From JAJRXG01 sp038523965 (GTDB taxonomy: Bacteria; Bacteroidota; Bacteroidia; Chitinophagales; Saprospiraceae): a DNA stretch of 64,000 nt. The stretch lies in assembly GCA_038523965.1 (NCBI GenBank), contig JBCBIX010000001.1, positions 1 through 64,000 of the forward strand, read 5' to 3'. Numbering within the stretch: the first letter of the stretch is position 1; every line of letters begins with the position of its first letter. Below the pieces are notes generated by a model that saw only the letters and a program-made list of their open reading frames with translations, did not search any database and was not told where the DNA came from. This document shows positions 7,761-16,884 of the stretch, in pieces. Position numbers and translations under genes: made by a program.

Positions 7761-8852
7761 ATGGAAACACTAACCGCTAATCCTACAGAACGTCGCAACT
7801 GGTTTCGCAAGACCAAATATCCCACTGTCATCGCAGGACCATGCAGCGCCGAAACAGAAGAACAAGTATTCGAAACGTGCCGAGCCATCGCCGCATCTGG
7901 CAAGGCGGATATCCTCCGAGCTGGTATCTGGAAGCCAAGGACCCGACCGGGTACATTCGAAGGTATCGGCATCAAGGGATTGCCCTGGATGCGACAGATG
8001 AAAATGGAAACTGGCATGCCTGTCACGGTAGAATGTGCCAAGGCTGGGCACGTCGAAGCTTGTTTGGAGTTTGATATTGACATCATCTGGATTGGCGCAC
8101 GTACCTCTGTAAATCCATTTGCTGTACAGGAGATCGCCGAAGCTGTACGTGGGGTAGAGGTTCCTATCCTCGTCAAAAACCCTATCAATCCCGATATCGC
8201 ACTATGGATGGGAGCAGTCGAGAGGTTCGAACGTGTCGGTATCAAGGATATCGGTGTCATCCACCGAGGATTTAGTAATACCGCGGAGAAGGTCTATCGG
8301 AATCGTCCAGAGTGGCAGATGGCCATCGATTTTATGACTAAACGTCCAGAACTGCCCATGATCTGTGATCCAAGCCATATCTGTGGTAACCGCCACATGC
8401 TGAAAGCTGTCTCTCAGAAGGCTGTTGATCTCAACTACGATGGGCTCATGATCGAAACGCACAGAGATCCAGACAATGCCTGGTCAGATGCTAAGCAACA
8501 GATCACGCCAGAGGTCTTGCACCAGATGATTACCGATCTCGTACTCCGCACTAATATGGAAGATGACAAGTCATCGCAAGGCAGTTTGAACTTCCTTAGA
8601 CAAGAAATCAATCAGATCGATCAAGACTTGATCAATCTCCTCGGCGAACGCATGGGTATCGCAAGGAAAATCGGCGAATACAAAAAAGCCAATGACATGA
8701 CGATCCTGCAACCAAAGCGTTGGGGTGAGATCCTGGAGAAGGCCGAAAAGATGGGCACGGACAATGACTTAAGTACCGACTTCATCTCCAAGCTACTCAG
8801 AGCGATCCATGACGAAAGCATCGATCAGCAAGAAAAGATCATGCTCGGGTAG
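7761..8852 (+). CDS. DAHP synthase (type I-beta) fused to chorismate mutase
   Basis: 363 residues, two domains. Residues 1 to about 265 are a type I-beta/KDO8P-like 3-deoxy-7-phosphoheptulonate synthase (A-G-P-C-S-A-E near 27-33, L-R-A-G-I-W-K-P-R-T-R-P, C-D-P-S-H-I-C-G), catalysing the entry step of the shikimate pathway. Residues about 275-363 form an AroQ chorismate mutase (L-R-Q-E-I-N-Q-I-D-Q-D-L-I, R-K-I-G-E-Y-K). This domain order is known in Bacteroidota such as Prevotella, where the mutase domain also mediates feedback by prephenate. Last gene of the attenuated operon, 21 bp after tyrA. The operon so joins the first committed step, the branch-point mutase and both terminal branches. 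Confidence 0.95.
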   Translation: METLTANPTERRNWFRKTKYPTVIAGPCSAETEEQVFETCRAIAASGKADILRAGIWKPRTRPGTFEGIGIKGLPWMRQMKMETGMPVTVECAKAGHVEACLEFDIDIIWIGARTSVNPFAVQEIAEAVRGVEVPILVKNPINPDIALWMGAVERFERVGIKDIGVIHRGFSNTAEKVYRNRPEWQMAIDFMTKRPELPMICDPSHICGNRHMLKAVSQKAVDLNYDGLMIETHRDPDNAWSDAKQQITPEVLHQMITDLVLRTNMEDDKSSQGSLNFLRQEINQIDQDLINLLGERMGIARKIGEYKKANDMTILQPKRWGEILEKAEKMGTDNDLSTDFISKLLRAIHDESIDQQEKIMLG

Positions 8853-8866
8853 TTGCATGCGGGGCT

Positions 8867-10033
8867 TTAGACCTTAATTCGATAAATCAATGTACCGCAT
8901 TGGTCGGCCCCTGGTTCTGCCTTAAAGGTGAACTGTTTGGCCTTCCGCAGTGCCAGTGATGTCAGTGAGCTTCGAAAGATCGTCGATTGATCGCGATTAA
9001 ATTCGGCATCCGTAACTCGACCATTGGCACTCACACAGATATCAATGACGACCAGTCCGTCTCGATCTGACAACATGAATATGGCCGGCTTGTAATCCAG
9101 TTTTCGATTACCAAGGCCATTGGTTATAGATACGACCAGTCCTTCATCAATGGTATAGTCTTGCGACGCCTCGAGATCTTCTTCGACAACAGCCTCTGGA
9201 GGTGCAGGAGAAGTTGACACCTCGTCTGGATCTGTACCCAAGTTGATATCCGTGGGCTCCACCTCTCCTGTTTGCTCGTCATAGACATCCGTCGGGTCTT
9301 CCGAGGCATCCTGTTCTACAGCTTCGGTACTACCGGGCTCATCTTCAATCATGTCAAATGGATCTGTCGCCTCATCATCGACCGCACGGGGTGCTGGGTC
9401 AGCAGGTTTATTTTGAGGGTCTGGAGTTTGTGGTACTGATGTTGGGCTTGGCGTTGAGGTCTGAGATGAGGACAATACTTCCTCCTCACGAGGTGTGGTG
9501 TCGATCCAGTCTGAGATACCTCCACATATGCGTCTTACTTCCCGATTAGCTTTTGCATAGCCAAGCAACGCTGCTTGTGCATAATGTCGACATGCATCAC
9601 CCTTTTCTCCTCTATCAAAATCAATCTCACCAGCCATATAATGAATCTCGGGGTCGTACGGATCCATCTCCAGTCCTACAGAGGCATAGTTCTCTGCCGC
9701 TATCAAGTTGTCTAACTTATGCTCTGTCTTGATCATCATTTGGATGAGCTCTTTTGTTATACCAACCGCCTCGATATGCTTGATGGCATCCATCTTGGTT
9801 CCCTTGAATGCTCCCAGCTCGTATTTCGTTTGGCCACTCAGTAGGATGGCAGGACCGAATGATGGATCGATATCTAAGATTCTATTGCACATTCGTACCG
9901 CCTCGTCATAGCGACCTTGATCATAGAGTTGCTGCCCCTCCAGCAGCATCTCACGGACCTCTGTAGACTGTGCGTCCACGATGTGAATGGCAAGCGAGAG
10001 AGATAGAAGTAGGGTTAGTAGTCGTCGGGACAT
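8867..10033 (-). CDS. Exported TPR protein with TonB-like C-terminal domain
   Basis: About 388 residues from ATG 10033 (M-S-R-R-L-L-T-L-L-L-S), which gives a signal peptide ending at V-D-A-Q. ATGs at 10051 and 10096 lie in frame, but a promoter -7 box at 10054-10061 favours 10033. TPR-like helices cover about 25-190, an acidic Pro/Thr/Glu-rich linker about 200-290, and a C-terminal domain (D-R-D-G-L-V-V-I-D-I...) resembles the TonB C-terminal fold seen in many Bacteroidota envelope proteins. There is no TonB N-terminal membrane anchor, so it is probably a periplasmic or envelope-associated protein of unknown role, not a TonB energiser. Confidence 0.75.
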   Translation of the reverse strand: MSRRLLTLLLSLSLAIHIVDAQSTEVREMLLEGQQLYDQGRYDEAVRMCNRILDIDPSFGPAILLSGQTKYELGAFKGTKMDAIKHIEAVGITKELIQMMIKTEHKLDNLIAAENYASVGLEMDPYDPEIHYMAGEIDFDRGEKGDACRHYAQAALLGYAKANREVRRICGGISDWIDTTPREEEVLSSSQTSTPSPTSVPQTPDPQNKPADPAPRAVDDEATDPFDMIEDEPGSTEAVEQDASEDPTDVYDEQTGEVEPTDINLGTDPDEVSTSPAPPEAVVEEDLEASQDYTIDEGLVVSITNGLGNRKLDYKPAIFMLSDRDGLVVIDICVSANGRVTDAEFNRDQSTIFRSSLTSLALRKAKQFTFKAEPGADQCGTLIYRIKV

Positions 10034-10053
10034 ATAGTATGATTTTGTCATGT

Positions 10054-10061
10054 CAAAAATA
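10054..10061 (-). promoter_or_regulatory. Promoter -7 box TATTTTTG
   Basis: Exact match to the Bacteroidota TAnnTTTG element on the minus strand, 21 bp upstream of ATG 10033; it supports that start for the TPR/TonB-C protein. The same ten bases T-A-T-T-T-T-T-G-A-C recur upstream of the FAD oxidoreductase at 38393. Confidence 0.6.
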
Positions 10062-10168
10062 AAGGCTTCACCGCACGGCTCATGCAGAGAAACCATATTG
10101 GAGACGAGATTTCTCGAAGAATTCTACATCTTCCTTTGGTAATTATTGGTTAAACAATCAAAGCATCC

Positions 10169-11350
10169 ATGAATCCAGTTTACATCGTCGCAGCTAAGCG
10201 AACTCCATTAGGAAGTTTTGGTGGTAGCCTTTCATCACTGAGTGCTACAGAACTTGGTGCACAGTCTGTCAAATCCACTTTAGAAAGTCTGGATGTAGGT
10301 CCCTTATCAGTGGATGAAGTCTTCTATGGTAATGTGTGCCAAGCCAATCTTGGTCAGGCTCCTGCACGTCAAATTGCTATTGGAGCGGGTATTTCCCATA
10401 ACGTACCATGTACTACCATCAACAAGGTCTGCTCCTCAGGTATGAAAGCTGTGATGTTCGGAGCACAATCGATCATGCTCGCTCAGCACGATGTTGTCGT
10501 CTGTGGAGGAGTTGAATCCATGAGTAATGTCCCATTCTATCTACCACATCAGCGATGGGGTACCAAGTATGGTCACCAACAGACGATCGATGGTCTTCAG
10601 AAAGATGGACTTACCGACGCCTACAATCATCAGGCGATGGGAAATAGCGGAGATCTGACAGCAGCCAAATATGGATTCTCGAGAGAGGAGCAGGATGCAT
10701 ATGCTGTTCAATCTTATCACAGAGCAGCCAAGGCAACAGATGATGGCGCGTTCCAAGAGGAGATCGCAGCAGTACTTGTACCACAACGCAAGGGCGATGA
10801 TATCGTAGTGTCTACAGATGAAGAGTACCTCAAAGTGAACTTTGATAAAATTCCGAAGCTGCGTCCTGCATTCAGCAAAGAGGGGACGGTAACGGCGGCG
10901 AATGCAAGCACTCTGAATGATGGAGCAGCGACCATCATCCTCATGAGTGAAAAAGCTGTAAAAGAGTACGATGTAACTCCATTAGCTCAGATTATGTCGT
11001 TTGCAGACGCTGCCCATGAGCCCGAATGGTTCACAACAGCTCCTTCCAAGGCAGCACCTATCGCTACTAAAAGGGCAGGATTATCCATGTCAGATATCGA
11101 TCTTTACGAAGTGAATGAAGCCTTTGCAGTTGTTCCGATGGCATTCGCACAGTCTTGTGAGCTCGATATGTCTAAGATCAATGTACACGGCGGAGCCGTA
11201 TCACTGGGGCATCCTCTGGGTTGCTCAGGTGCAAGGATCATCACCACACTCGTCCATGCTCTCAGACATCACAACCAGACCAACGGCTTAGCGACCCTCT
11301 GCAATGGCGGCGGTGGTGCAAGCGCCATCGTTATAAAAAGACTCCATTAA
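10169..11350 (+). CDS. Acetyl-CoA acetyltransferase (thiolase)
   Basis: 393 residues, the canonical length of biosynthetic/degradative thiolases. Acyl-accepting Cys88 lies in N-K-V-C-S-S-G; His348 in G-H-P-L-G-C-S-G and Cys378 in L-C-N-G-G-G complete the catalytic set, with E-V-N-E-A-F-A also present. It condenses two acetyl-CoA to acetoacetyl-CoA or cleaves 3-ketoacyl-CoA. No other fatty-acid or PHB genes are near, so the direction is not shown by context. A secreted hydrolase gene follows after 19 bp. Confidence 0.95.
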   Translation: MNPVYIVAAKRTPLGSFGGSLSSLSATELGAQSVKSTLESLDVGPLSVDEVFYGNVCQANLGQAPARQIAIGAGISHNVPCTTINKVCSSGMKAVMFGAQSIMLAQHDVVVCGGVESMSNVPFYLPHQRWGTKYGHQQTIDGLQKDGLTDAYNHQAMGNSGDLTAAKYGFSREEQDAYAVQSYHRAAKATDDGAFQEEIAAVLVPQRKGDDIVVSTDEEYLKVNFDKIPKLRPAFSKEGTVTAANASTLNDGAATIILMSEKAVKEYDVTPLAQIMSFADAAHEPEWFTTAPSKAAPIATKRAGLSMSDIDLYEVNEAFAVVPMAFAQSCELDMSKINVHGGAVSLGHPLGCSGARIITTLVHALRHHNQTNGLATLCNGGGGASAIVIKRLH

Positions 11351-11369
11351 TCTCTCAAGCTATCAGATC

Positions 11370-12824
11370 ATGAGAACTCATTTGCTTCTGTTCTTCCTCC
11401 TTCTCGGATTGCATACCAATGAAATGCAGTCTCAAGACATCGTGAGTGTAGAGTTCAACTCTACTCTAACAGCTCCGATTGCCAGACTGCTCGCTCTGAC
11501 CCTTGGAGTAACCGTCGATATCACCTATGATGTAGACTTCTACGTCGTCGAGTATACGACCACGGGTACAGATATGCGATTAGATACGGCCTCTGGGCTT
11601 TTCATGATACCCGACGGTCTAAATGAACCATTACCCATCCTTTGCTATCAGCATGGGACCACCGATGGACGATCTGATGTGCCATCAAATTTTGGGGCAG
11701 CCTATCAGTTGGGTGCGTTGTTTGGATCTAATGGAGTTGCTGTGGCGGCACCAGATTATCTGGGCATGGGTTCTTCGAGGGGCTTTCATCCATATGTACA
11801 TGCCGAGACGGAGGCCACGGCGGCAGTGGATATGATCTACGCTCTCCGAACATGGTTAGACGAACAAGGGACAGGCTACACTGACGACTTGTTTGTGACG
11901 GGGTACTCTCAGGGAGGTCATGCCGCAATGGCGCTTCACCAATACATCGAGACAGAAAAACCAGCAGACCTCAATGTGACTGCCAATCTAAGCATGAGCG
12001 GTCCATACAGTCTATCCGGTGTGATGCAAGGACTTAGTTTTGACGAGGAGATCGACTATCTCTTTCCCTCATTCTTGGTGTACAGCGCTCGAGCTCTGAG
12101 AGAAGTAAATCCTGAAACTTATCAATCAGAAGATCAACTCTACAAGCCATCCTTCTTAGGACCAATTGAAGAGTTTGTACGTACTGGTGAAGGTCTTGGG
12201 GCTCTGAATCAGTTTCTCGTGGGACAGCTTGTACAAGAGAACGGCATGTCAACCCCACGATTCATGTTCAAGGACTCTGTGCAGGAGGTTCTCTTGGCAA
12301 ATCCAGATCATCCTTTTAACGTGACTCTCCGTGAGAGTGATGTCTATGATTGGACTCCACAAGCTCCCGTACTCATGCTCTATTGCCCTTCTGATGACCA
12401 GGTTCCCTTTACGAATAGCATTATTGCAGATAGCGTGATGAATGCAAACGGAGCTCCAGATGTATCCGCTGAAGATGTCTCAGGAGGCGAAATTCTGGAC
12501 CATGCCCAATGTGCCATACCAGCACTGAATAGAGGAGTCCCGTGGTTATTCTCCTTCTTAGAAACTACATCTACAGTAGAAATTAACCTCGCAGCAGGTC
12601 TTCAGATGAGTCCAAATCCAGTTAGTGACCAGCTTCTGATATCGACAGAGGTCAGCATGGATCGCATCTCTATTTATAGCCCTACTGGACAGAGACTAAT
12701 AGATCAATCAGATCTGGGTTACAGCTTCAAAATCGATGCTTCAAGCATGCCTAATGGAGTCTACTATGCTCACATCCTAACTACAGAGGGGCTTAGTGTT
12801 GAGAAGTTCTTAGTCAGTCGTTAG
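11370..12824 (+). CDS. Secreted alpha/beta hydrolase (lipase-like) with T9SS sorting domain
   Basis: 484 residues. Signal peptide at 1-21, then an alpha/beta-hydrolase with nucleophile Ser180 in G-Y-S-Q-G-G-H, a candidate acid in C-P-S-D-D-Q-V-P and a candidate His in L-D-H-A-Q-C. The layout resembles secretory lipase/esterase families, including the long lid region (about 200-290). The last 80 residues are a T9SS C-terminal domain (S-P-N-P-V-S-D-Q-L, G-V-Y-Y-A-H-I, ending K-F-L-V-S-R), so it should be exported through the outer membrane. Substrate unknown; a lipid or polyester ester is plausible. Confidence 0.85.
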   Translation: MRTHLLLFFLLLGLHTNEMQSQDIVSVEFNSTLTAPIARLLALTLGVTVDITYDVDFYVVEYTTTGTDMRLDTASGLFMIPDGLNEPLPILCYQHGTTDGRSDVPSNFGAAYQLGALFGSNGVAVAAPDYLGMGSSRGFHPYVHAETEATAAVDMIYALRTWLDEQGTGYTDDLFVTGYSQGGHAAMALHQYIETEKPADLNVTANLSMSGPYSLSGVMQGLSFDEEIDYLFPSFLVYSARALREVNPETYQSEDQLYKPSFLGPIEEFVRTGEGLGALNQFLVGQLVQENGMSTPRFMFKDSVQEVLLANPDHPFNVTLRESDVYDWTPQAPVLMLYCPSDDQVPFTNSIIADSVMNANGAPDVSAEDVSGGEILDHAQCAIPALNRGVPWLFSFLETTSTVEINLAAGLQMSPNPVSDQLLISTEVSMDRISIYSPTGQRLIDQSDLGYSFKIDASSMPNGVYYAHILTTEGLSVEKFLVSR

Positions 12825-12887
12825 ATACTGACATCTCCTGTCGCTGATCATAGATAACTCAACCGTCACGTGTAGAGCGGTACTTCA

Positions 12888-15620
12888 TTACTGCGAGAAG
12901 GCCTCTTTGACAATGGCTGCTTGTTGATCCTCATGGACCTTCTTGTAGCCAGTGGCAGGAGATGCACTTACTTTTCGAGAGATCACCTCGATGCTCGCAT
13001 CTCGCCAGAAGCTATTGAGATATTGCCATGCCCCCATATTCTGGGGTTCTTCTTGTACCCAGCGCACTTTCGTACCAGCATACTTCGAGAATATGGTGTC
13101 CATCTGCTGCATTGGATATGGATATAACTGCTCCATCCGAACGATAGCCACGTCATCTCTCCCATGTTCTTCTTTGTACTCGAGGAGATCGAAATAGATT
13201 TTACCAGTACACAGTAACAAGCTTTTCACCTTCTTCCCGACATTTTCGTCATCGATAATCTCGAGGAATCGCTTGTTTGACTGGAAATCGGAGATGGAGG
13301 AAACACATTTGGGATGACGAAGAAGTGACTTAGGCGACATCACGATCAATGGCTTGCGAAACGGTCTCACCAATTGACGTCTCAAAGCGTGAAAAAAGTT
13401 AGCCGGCTGAGTAATGTTGGCAATAGTGATATTGAACTCCGCCCCTTGTTGCAGAAATCGCTCTAACCTCGCACTCGAGTGCTCCGGTCCCTGACCTTCG
13501 TAGCCATGAGGTAATAACATCACAAGACCACTCATCCGCTGCCATTTACTTTCGGCGGCAGTTACATATTGGTCTACGATAGTCTGAGCACCATTATAGA
13601 AATCTCCGAATTGGGCTTCCCACAACACCAAGGTTTCTGGAGAAGCCAGGGAATACCCATACTCGAATCCGAGTACGGCAAACTCAGAAAGAAGTGAGTT
13701 GAATATCCTAAACTTTCCTTGATTAGGATCGAGGCCATCGAGTCTATTGTGCTCCTCAAAAGTGGTCTTATGTCTAAATATGGCGTGCCTATGAGAGAAA
13801 GTCCCTCGCTTGACATCCTGACCACTCATTCGCACATCTTTACCCTCCATTAGGATCGAACCGTAGGCCATAAGCTCGGCCAGTGCCCAATCCAATTCTT
13901 TATTCTCAAGGATCTTTCTTTTCCCTTTCTGGAGTCGATTCACCTTCGAAAGAGGTTCGAACCCCTCAGGTAAATTCATGAGGTGATTTAGGATATGATC
14001 GATCTTGGCCTTACTGATGCCGGTCTTCGGCGATTCTTGGAAGTCTGCCGCCTCCTTTGTTTTTTTCAATGATCGCCACGCCTGTTCTGGCTGCTGATAA
14101 GTATATGGCAGTGGTTTTTGCTTCACACTATCCAGTCGAGCCTGAAGGTCAGTCTTGAATGAGGCCTCCATCTCTTCTGCAAGCTCCTTCTCAACATCTC
14201 CTCGACTAACTAACTGTGCAGCATAGATTTCTCGAGGGTTCTTGTGCTTTTGGATGAACTCGTACATCCGAGGTTGAGTGAATTTTGGATCATCCCCTTC
14301 ATTATGGCCATGTCGTCGATAGCACACCATATCAATGAAGACGTCATTGTTAAATCGCTGTCTATACTCAGTAGCTAACTCGGCAACAAATGCAACTGCC
14401 TCGGGGTCATCACCATTCACATGGAAGACTGGTGCCTGTACCAGACTTGCAGCTCCAGTGCTATATGTAGACGATCGGGCGTCATCATAATCCGTAGTGA
14501 ATCCGACCTGATTATTAATCACAAAATGAATCGTCCCTCCAGTGTAATATCCCTTCAGCTTACTCATCTGAACTGTCTCATAGACCACACCCTGTCCAGC
14601 CACTGCAGCATCTCCGTGGATGAGGATCGGCAAGATCTTATCGTAGTCGCTGCCATAAAGTATATCAGCCTTTGCTCGAGCAAAGCCTTCTACAACGGGA
14701 TCGACTGATTCGAGATGAGAGGGATTGGGAACCAACTTAAGATGGACTGACCGATCCCCCGCCTCCACGATAGAGGAATATCCGAGGTGGTACTTCACGT
14801 CACCATCACCAAAACTGAGGTCCGGCACTGCCGTTCCTTCGAACTCATTGAAGATGTGCTCGTAGGTTTTGCCCATGATATTGGCCAAAACATTAAGCCT
14901 TCCTCTGTGCGCCATTCCGATAATCACTTCTTCGACACCCTCCGAAGCACCTTGTTGAATGATGGAGTCGAGCGCTGGAATGGTCGACTCACCTCCTTCA
15001 AGAGAAAATCGCTTCTGACCGACGTACTTCAAATTCAAGAAACTCTCGAATCCAACGGCTCCATTGAGCTTGTTGAGGATACGTTTCTTTTTATCAAGCG
15101 AAAGACCATACGAGTCATCGAGACTACGATTTTCGATCTTGTCACGTAACCACATTTTGCGTTCCTTCTCCTCGATATGGGCATATTCGAATCCTATGTT
15201 ACTGCAGTAAATCCGATTCAGTCTATCGATGACTTCTTGTAGTGTCGCGTTGGACATGCCTATCTCAGCGCCCGCGGCAAATCGTTTGGATAGATCCGCC
15301 TCCTCGAGACCATAATCTGCCAACTCAAGATGAGGAGCACGATCTCGTCGAGACATGATCGGATTCGTAGTAGATAGTAGATGTCCTCGATCACGATAAC
15401 CATGAATTACGGACATGACGCTGAACTCCTTCTCCAGACTTTGATCAGAGGTGATAGGGGCTACTGCGACCGTAGATCCATTACCACCCTTTGAAAATTC
15501 AAAACCCTCAAAGAATGACCGCCACCCATCTTCTACGCTGGTTGGATCAGCCTGAAAACGCTGATACATCTGATCGATAAAAGAAGGGTGAGCGTTGAAA
15601 ACGTAGGAATAATCTGCCAT
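12888..15620 (-). CDS. sucA: 2-oxoglutarate dehydrogenase E1 component
   Basis: 910 residues, normal for the ThDP-dependent E1 subunit. It decarboxylates 2-oxoglutarate and transfers the succinyl group to the lipoyl arm of E2. Recognisable blocks: N-terminal F-I-D-Q-M-Y-Q-R-F for E2 binding, G-M-A-H-R-G-R-L-N-V-L, H-G-D-A-A-V-A-G-Q-G, R-R-H-G-H-N-E-G-D-D-P, and L-P-H-G-Y-E-G-Q-G-P-E-H-S-S-A-R. No sucB (E2) is adjacent, so E2 must be encoded elsewhere. It converges with the hydrolase gene; no clear terminator was seen in the 63-bp gap. Confidence 0.97.
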   Translation of the reverse strand: MADYSYVFNAHPSFIDQMYQRFQADPTSVEDGWRSFFEGFEFSKGGNGSTVAVAPITSDQSLEKEFSVMSVIHGYRDRGHLLSTTNPIMSRRDRAPHLELADYGLEEADLSKRFAAGAEIGMSNATLQEVIDRLNRIYCSNIGFEYAHIEEKERKMWLRDKIENRSLDDSYGLSLDKKKRILNKLNGAVGFESFLNLKYVGQKRFSLEGGESTIPALDSIIQQGASEGVEEVIIGMAHRGRLNVLANIMGKTYEHIFNEFEGTAVPDLSFGDGDVKYHLGYSSIVEAGDRSVHLKLVPNPSHLESVDPVVEGFARAKADILYGSDYDKILPILIHGDAAVAGQGVVYETVQMSKLKGYYTGGTIHFVINNQVGFTTDYDDARSSTYSTGAASLVQAPVFHVNGDDPEAVAFVAELATEYRQRFNNDVFIDMVCYRRHGHNEGDDPKFTQPRMYEFIQKHKNPREIYAAQLVSRGDVEKELAEEMEASFKTDLQARLDSVKQKPLPYTYQQPEQAWRSLKKTKEAADFQESPKTGISKAKIDHILNHLMNLPEGFEPLSKVNRLQKGKRKILENKELDWALAELMAYGSILMEGKDVRMSGQDVKRGTFSHRHAIFRHKTTFEEHNRLDGLDPNQGKFRIFNSLLSEFAVLGFEYGYSLASPETLVLWEAQFGDFYNGAQTIVDQYVTAAESKWQRMSGLVMLLPHGYEGQGPEHSSARLERFLQQGAEFNITIANITQPANFFHALRRQLVRPFRKPLIVMSPKSLLRHPKCVSSISDFQSNKRFLEIIDDENVGKKVKSLLLCTGKIYFDLLEYKEEHGRDDVAIVRMEQLYPYPMQQMDTIFSKYAGTKVRWVQEEPQNMGAWQYLNSFWRDASIEVISRKVSASPATGYKKVHEDQQAAIVKEAFSQ

Positions 15621-15759
15621 GAGCGAACGCTCGCGCGTGTTGGATTGACTGACAAAGATGTATCAAAATACCCAGTGGATGATGCGTCTACTGTTGCAAA
15701 AAATCGCCAGTAGCACTAATCAATCCAGGAGTGGCCTTTCGCCAATGAATAGAATACCT

Positions 15760-15767
15760 TACTTTTG
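15760..15767 (+). promoter_or_regulatory. Promoter -7 box TACTTTTG (rpsT)
   Basis: Exact TAnnTTTG match 30 bp upstream of the rpsT start. The extended string T-A-C-T-T-T-T-G-C-G is identical upstream of tRNA-Ser (42917). Confidence 0.65.
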
Positions 15768-15797
15768 CGCGCCAGTTAAGAAAGAAGAAGATAATTT

Positions 15798-16058
15798 ATG
15801 GCTCATCATAGTTCTGCTAAGAAGAGAATCCGACAAGACGAGAAGAAGCGACTACGTAATCGCTACTACAAGAAAAGCACTCGAACATCCATCGCGAAGC
15901 TTCGTGAGATGACTGATGCAAAGGAAGCGAGTGAATTTCTGCCTCGTGTTGTTAGCATGGTGGATAAGTTGGCCAAGAGAAAGCTATGGCACAAAAACAA
16001 AGCTGCTAACGTAAAAAGTAAGCTCCAGAAGTTTGTAACTGGTTTAGCAGCCTCATAG
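15798..16058 (+). CDS. rpsT: 30S ribosomal protein S20
   Basis: 86 residues, very basic and helical, starting M-A-H-H-S-S-A-K-K-R-I-R with R-N-R-Y-Y-K-K-S and a Lys-rich C-terminal half ending L-Q-K-F. Typical S20 length and pattern; it binds 16S rRNA early in 30S assembly. It stands alone between an exact -7 promoter box and a strong terminator, so it is a single-gene unit. Confidence 0.96.
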   Translation: MAHHSSAKKRIRQDEKKRLRNRYYKKSTRTSIAKLREMTDAKEASEFLPRVVSMVDKLAKRKLWHKNKAANVKSKLQKFVTGLAAS

Positions 16059-16085
16059 AGAGCAACACACAAAAGATATACCGAA

Positions 16086-16113
16086 GCCCGTCCTTCAAGG
16101 ATGGGCTTTTTTG
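16086..16113 (+). terminator. Rho-independent terminator after rpsT
   Basis: Arms G-C-C-C-G-T-C-C-T-T (16086-16095) and A-A-G-G-A-T-G-G-G-C (16097-16106) form a tight hairpin with one G-T pair, followed by T6. Confidence 0.88.
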
Positions 16114-16125
16114 TTGGATCTTATC

Positions 16126-16884
16126 TCAGTCGGATAGTTTCTCAAGGATGGACTCAGCAGCACGCTTCTTGTTAGATGATCTATCTATTAACTGAAATGC
16201 TGTGATCGCCTGCAGTGTATTACCATCCCTCAGATGAGATAAACCAGTGTACCAATACACATCATCAGAATAAATCGTCTGATCTCGCCTCAATTCATCA
16301 AACACTTGTCGAGCCTGGATAGTCCTTCCCTGATCAAGAAGTGATATACCAAGGGCATAGCGCGCCTTTGGCTCTACCCTACCTTCAAGTAGAGTGATGA
16401 CTTGATTATACTGGCCATTGTTAAACATCTCTGCCGCGTCCAGTAACTCCTCGTCAGTCTGCCGGTCACGAGTCGCGAAAGAAATTTCAGCTGGATCGAA
16501 ATAAGCCGCGTATAGGATCTCCGGCGATGACTCATCCGAAGGAGTAGGTTGGTATAGGATCGCCAAGGCAATTGCCCCCAGGGCAAGTAAGGAAAGCAAC
16601 ACGAGTACTAACCGGCGGTTCCTCATCTGACCTTTGGTACCCACAGTTGGGGTACGCGGTAGCGTAGACTCGACCTTGAGAACATCAGTATGGACACGAT
16701 GTAGGTTTTGCAATGCAGCCTCAGTGACTGGGCGATCACGCAGATACTTTGTCATATCCTGATACTCGGCCAGTCGACTCATCACCTCTGGATCCCTCTC
16801 TGCCAGGTTGGCGATGGCATCCATCTCCGTATCAGGAAGCTGTCCATCGAGATAGGCTAATAATTTTTGGTCGTCTACTGTCAT
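16126..16884 (-). CDS. Membrane anti-sigma-like protein with periplasmic TPR region
   Basis: 252 residues. An N-terminal acidic helical segment (L-L-A-Y-L-D-G-Q-L-P-D-T-E-M, typical of anti-sigma proteins) is followed by a single membrane helix around 90-112 (L-V-L-V-L-L-S-L-L-A-L-G-A-I-A-L) and a periplasmic TPR-like domain (about 140-250). The zinc-binding H-x3-C-x2-C motif of classical ZAS anti-sigmas is absent. It overlaps the upstream sigma-factor gene by 4 bp (ATGA), the usual coupling of a sigma/anti-sigma pair, so it probably sequesters that sigma factor; the TPR part may sense an envelope signal. Confidence 0.8.
   Translation of the reverse strand: MTVDDQKLLAYLDGQLPDTEMDAIANLAERDPEVMSRLAEYQDMTKYLRDRPVTEAALQNLHRVHTDVLKVESTLPRTPTVGTKGQMRNRRLVLVLLSLLALGAIALAILYQPTPSDESSPEILYAAYFDPAEISFATRDRQTDEELLDAAEMFNNGQYNQVITLLEGRVEPKARYALGISLLDQGRTIQARQVFDELRRDQTIYSDDVYWYTGLSHLRDGNTLQAITAFQLIDRSSNKKRAAESILEKLSD

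Noticed and set aside
7736..8260. 174-codon minus-strand frame opposite the DAHP synthase
   Set aside because: Antisense shadow of a strongly conserved enzyme; Ser/Pro/Ile-rich, no domain.
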